Assembly: GCA_965659845.1 (NCBI GenBank)
Contig: CBFHXS010000023.1
Coordinates: 1 to 26,850, forward strand
Reading direction: 5' to 3'
Source: Brumimicrobium sp965659845
Lineage (GTDB): Bacteria > Bacteroidota > Bacteroidia > Flavobacteriales_D > Crocinitomicaceae
DNA length: 26,850 nt
Part shown: positions 25,301 through 26,850 of the stretch, in pieces
Position numbering within the stretch: position 1 is the stretch's first letter
Layout of the letters: each line of letters starts with the position of its first letter
The notes under the pieces: model-generated
What the model was told of the DNA's origin: nothing
Seen by the model: only the letters and a program-made list of their open reading frames with translations
Databases searched by the model: none
Position numbers and translations under genes: made by a program

Positions 25301-25627
25301 CCAGTCAAAAATATCATTTCCAAAGTTGTAGGAAGGGTAATCAAAATAGCGATCATCTCCCATCAATTCAGTGATGTCTGTTTCTAGAATGACGGCATCC
25401 GCATCATTAATTGCTGTATAGAGCTGATCTGGAAAGTTGAATATGTCTGGGTCGTTGCTGTGATACGTGCCGAAAAGATACTGTGGTGATGTCAAACCAT
25501 TTCCTGTGATCTTCCAAAGCAATTGGTAGTTACTTCTGTCTATACTATCCTTCTCTTGAGCAAAAGATTGACTCAATGCTGAGAGAAACAAGAATATGGA
25601 AAGAAGTAATTTTAAAAATAGGTTCAC
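22340..25627 (-). CDS. Giant TraB/GumN-type secreted protein (1095 aa)
   Basis: A secreted protein with a Sec signal (MNLFLKLLLSIFLFLSALSQ, cleavage near SFAQ). Residues about 34-262 are a TraB/GumN domain: LLWKITGNGLTSPQYLFGTYHSND with GTYH at 53-56, ILETDI (Glu82), RNH at 217-219 and AVGAAHLMGPEG (237-248, the second GxxH). These conserved residues suggest a metal-dependent hydrolase site of the EreA/ChaN-like fold, although activity of these proteins is mostly unknown. GumN domains are normally 280-300 residues alone. Here a further 830 residues follow, with no domain I recognise; they look like alternating beta and helical segments and contain scattered hydrolase-like or repeat-like blocks, such as ...RLVQYREMGQGNTYTL. 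The gene ends in a 20-base overlap with the DUF2141 gene and lies 45 bases from hutI on the same strand. Confidence 0.85.
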   Translation of the reverse strand: MNLFLKLLLSIFLFLSALSQSFAQEKDSIDRSNYQLLWKITGNGLTSPQYLFGTYHSNDPDIFNFPDQLYTAINDADAVILETDITELMGDDRYFDYPSYNFGNDIFDWIIPFSNRDKVTFTGYGSDNGRPQFIDLYFKQIADNCDKNFYPLEAIEDQLKIGLNNELDTNVQGYIESPSKEEMKKLYLEGKANELHDFTKLSTRRYVNLYEELLVDRNHVMANGLDTLMQKEKVFCAVGAAHLMGPEGIVPLLKEKGYTVEAVNAQFSEAKTKEEKELDKCSGYFYTDDKFGVNIEFSGKPMVTDEEDGTRLVQYREMGQGNTYTLNMQHYEVITDLDEVIKDYFTTEPEHISQYDSLLIGDTILARQARIDRGGNNVYWMRAFHHNDIVYTLYCTGGYRFINSKRPERFFETFSFSRGTAEATFNSTLLSPSKTMEVQMPLNSSVYSDETESDRYWYAKWFDPNSKTSLYVYENQITDNSIYLDDQNYGDYLIDEFDQESLYFYDHKENENYSEKSFSADRLGRKAFGKMRIVGNVIHYAQYIGADSIKAVKFLDGFNFNTVQSDSAPKQKKISNANLSSYLTRSGFSPEKYDEKYLYRSTKHYLVNDPENIITFQAYKKDFKSWAFSDKSSRQLLTDQIIWPDSTVKVEIDTSFFTIEGKPVLEYTFHYTSSKNTLSGRVILNGKTIGTSNMIYPYAFRSSYENLHFLDSMTFLNTMQDSLNGFDLIAVKNELINNGPKGIAQLSENDHVNAKHMGEILMLEDSIFEKYDDNGFLQYTLLSKLANSIESTIKPYEIWKSRATKSNPLLTEALLYYSVKKQNESAFNLIAKGAKEKNIPWDNKEQLIGILTLDATFLSQIWSSFEPSIQDSLSWKMSFHLADLTRNPFFENTFKTESFAQSMLSARQPEWAAFRYFEWIYKSEIPNKKEYLDSLIKLWEVKSEEEFRMGVKVAWLHVLNGKVDRKLKKILKSNITSSIAYSKVMAVSNSPNYDIFSFEEILGMISFDHFEDSFYDPYKTIEIRDDFELVERKFTLYRCVENKKVYYLAQEIPKDRRLPSYKDFGEGAYFFFFETEPKLEELKNSLLERLSESSQ

Positions 25628-25672
25628 AATAATAGAACGCCAATATCACTTAAAAGTTTCATTTGAGCCGCA

Positions 25673-26848
25673 TTATTCTTGAGTGAACAACTCGCCATTC
25701 AAATAAACAGATTCAATATTGTTTTCGCCAAATGAATACGGAATACGAGCCAATGCATTCATCGGTTTCGTGATTAAGATATTTGCTTTCTTACCAACGC
25801 TGATTGAACCGTGCGTTTCTGCCAAATCCATTGCATCAGCAGAGTTGATCGTGATTGCATTCAATGCTTCAATTGGCGTCATCTTCATTTTAGCGCAGGC
25901 AAGTGATGTTAAGAACTGCATATTTCCTGATGGAGCCGACCCCGGATTGAAATCAGATGCAAGTGCTACAGGAAGTTCGTTTTCAATCATCTTACGCGCT
26001 TTTCCGTAAGGTATGGATAAGAAGAAAGAACAACCAGGAAGTAATGTTGGAATACAATCCGATCCTTTCAATGCATCGATGTCTTTATCATCCATTTCCT
26101 CCAGATGATCCACCGATTTTGCTCCTCTTTCAACAGCGGCTTGAACCCCTCCCATAACAGAGAACTGATTCACATGAACTTTTGGAGTGAGTCCATATTT
26201 CGCTCCTGCATCCAATATTTCGTTCATTTCTTCAACCGTAAAATAGTTACGCTCACAGAAACAATCGATGTAATCAGCTAGTCCTTCTTCGTGTATTTTT
26301 GGTAGCATTTCATTGATCATCAGATCGATATATCCTCGACGGTTTTCTTTATATTCTTTGGGAATGGCATGTGCCCCAAGGAAAGTAGCTTTGATCGTCA
26401 TCGGAGAAGCTTCTTTTAATCGTTTGATGACACGCAACATTTTTAACTCTGCTTCCACTGTAAGTCCGTATCCTGACTTTATCTCTATGGCACCCGTACC
26501 AAAAGGAACGAGTGAATGAATTCGTTTCAATGCATCTTCGAAAAGCTGATCTTCATCCATTTGTTGCAATTTACCAGCGGAATTCAAAATACCTCCTCCT
26601 TTTAAGGCAATCTCTTCATAGCTTAATCCTTTAATGCGATCTTCAAATTCTCCTTCACGCGTATCAGCAAAAACAGCATGTGTATGAGAGTCACAAAAAG
26701 CAGGAAGTACAAATTTGCCCTCGGCATCAATGACTTCAAGGTCTCTCCAATCGGTGATTCCGCCCCAATCCTTCATACTCCCATAGGCAACAATCGTATC
26801 ATTTTCGATTGCCAAAAATGCGTTTTCTAGCATGTCGTCGACCTGCAT
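25673..26848 (-). CDS. hutI: Imidazolonepropionase, 5' end outside the window
   Basis: Hydrolyses imidazolonepropionate to N-formiminoglutamate in histidine degradation. The 391 visible residues contain the amidohydrolase metal site DSHTH (His55, His57), KSGYGLT, HVNQFSVMGG, HLEEMDD and SDFNPGSAPSGNMQF, all specific for HutI. The visible frame begins at a Met (26848) followed by DDMLENAFLAIENDTIVAYG; in the family this segment lies about 25-35 residues after the true start. The reading frame is still open at the window edge, so the gene is truncated by the window, not by mutation. No other hut gene is in view; they may lie further upstream. Confidence 0.94.
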   Translation of the reverse strand: MQVDDMLENAFLAIENDTIVAYGSMKDWGGITDWRDLEVIDAEGKFVLPAFCDSHTHAVFADTREGEFEDRIKGLSYEEIALKGGGILNSAGKLQQMDEDQLFEDALKRIHSLVPFGTGAIEIKSGYGLTVEAELKMLRVIKRLKEASPMTIKATFLGAHAIPKEYKENRRGYIDLMINEMLPKIHEEGLADYIDCFCERNYFTVEEMNEILDAGAKYGLTPKVHVNQFSVMGGVQAAVERGAKSVDHLEEMDDKDIDALKGSDCIPTLLPGCSFFLSIPYGKARKMIENELPVALASDFNPGSAPSGNMQFLTSLACAKMKMTPIEALNAITINSADAMDLAETHGSISVGKKANILITKPMNALARIPYSFGENNIESVYLNGELFTQE

Positions 26849-26850
26849 AG

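Noticed and set aside
1..26850. CRISPR arrays, tRNA or rRNA genes, insertion sequences, phage genes, defence operons
   Set aside because: I looked for evenly spaced repeats, cloverleaf arms, transposases, integrases and known defence genes on both strands and saw none.

Overview
The window is AT-rich bacterial chromosome that reads as Bacteroidota, most likely a flavobacterium-like lineage. The evidence is near-consensus Bacteroidota promoters (-7 box TAnnTTTG, here TACATTTG, TACTTTTG, TATTTTTG and TATATTTG), few Shine-Dalgarno sites, many Sec or lipoprotein signals on proteins of unknown function, and typical families (DUF2141, DUF4886-like SGNH proteins, MbnP with a di-heme peroxidase, an AddA-type helicase-nuclease starting with an SASAGSGKT loop). 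I saw no tRNA, rRNA, CRISPR array, insertion sequence or phage gene. Genes are dense; the longest gene-free stretch is about 180 bases.

Left part (1-8.2 kb): a TRIC/YadS-type membrane protein sits one base before a THUMP-domain RNA methyltransferase that has a long charged tail. A strong bidirectional terminator follows. Next come two divergent secreted proteins of unknown role, a large conserved cytosolic protein of uncertain function, and a tightly coupled lipoprotein pair: an MbnP-family protein and a MbnH/CcpA-type di-heme peroxidase. The pair is the best functional lead in the window, since the characterised MbnP/MbnH couple forms a copper site by tryptophan oxidation.

Middle part (8.3-17.6 kb): an AddA/RecB-type UvrD helicase-nuclease, a TerC-family membrane protein, an outer-membrane-barrel protein carrying an unusual C-terminal soluble domain, a small orphan protein, an SGNH-like secreted protein, a Rieske-like lipoprotein, a very basic small lipoprotein, and a GT28-like glycosyltransferase.

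Right part (17.6-26.85 kb): a housekeeping block with trmB and an alkyltransferase-like protein, an SDR epimerase, then yicC-gmk-nadD in one tight operon with a DUF2141 protein after it. On the opposite strand are a giant TraB/GumN-type protein and hutI, whose 5' end lies outside the window.

No obviously new defence or mobile system is visible. The items most worth a second look are the MbnP/MbnH pair, the barrel-plus-soluble-domain fusion at 12.4-13.8 kb, the 1095-residue TraB-type protein, and several promoters that lie so close to start codons that the mRNAs should be leaderless or nearly so.
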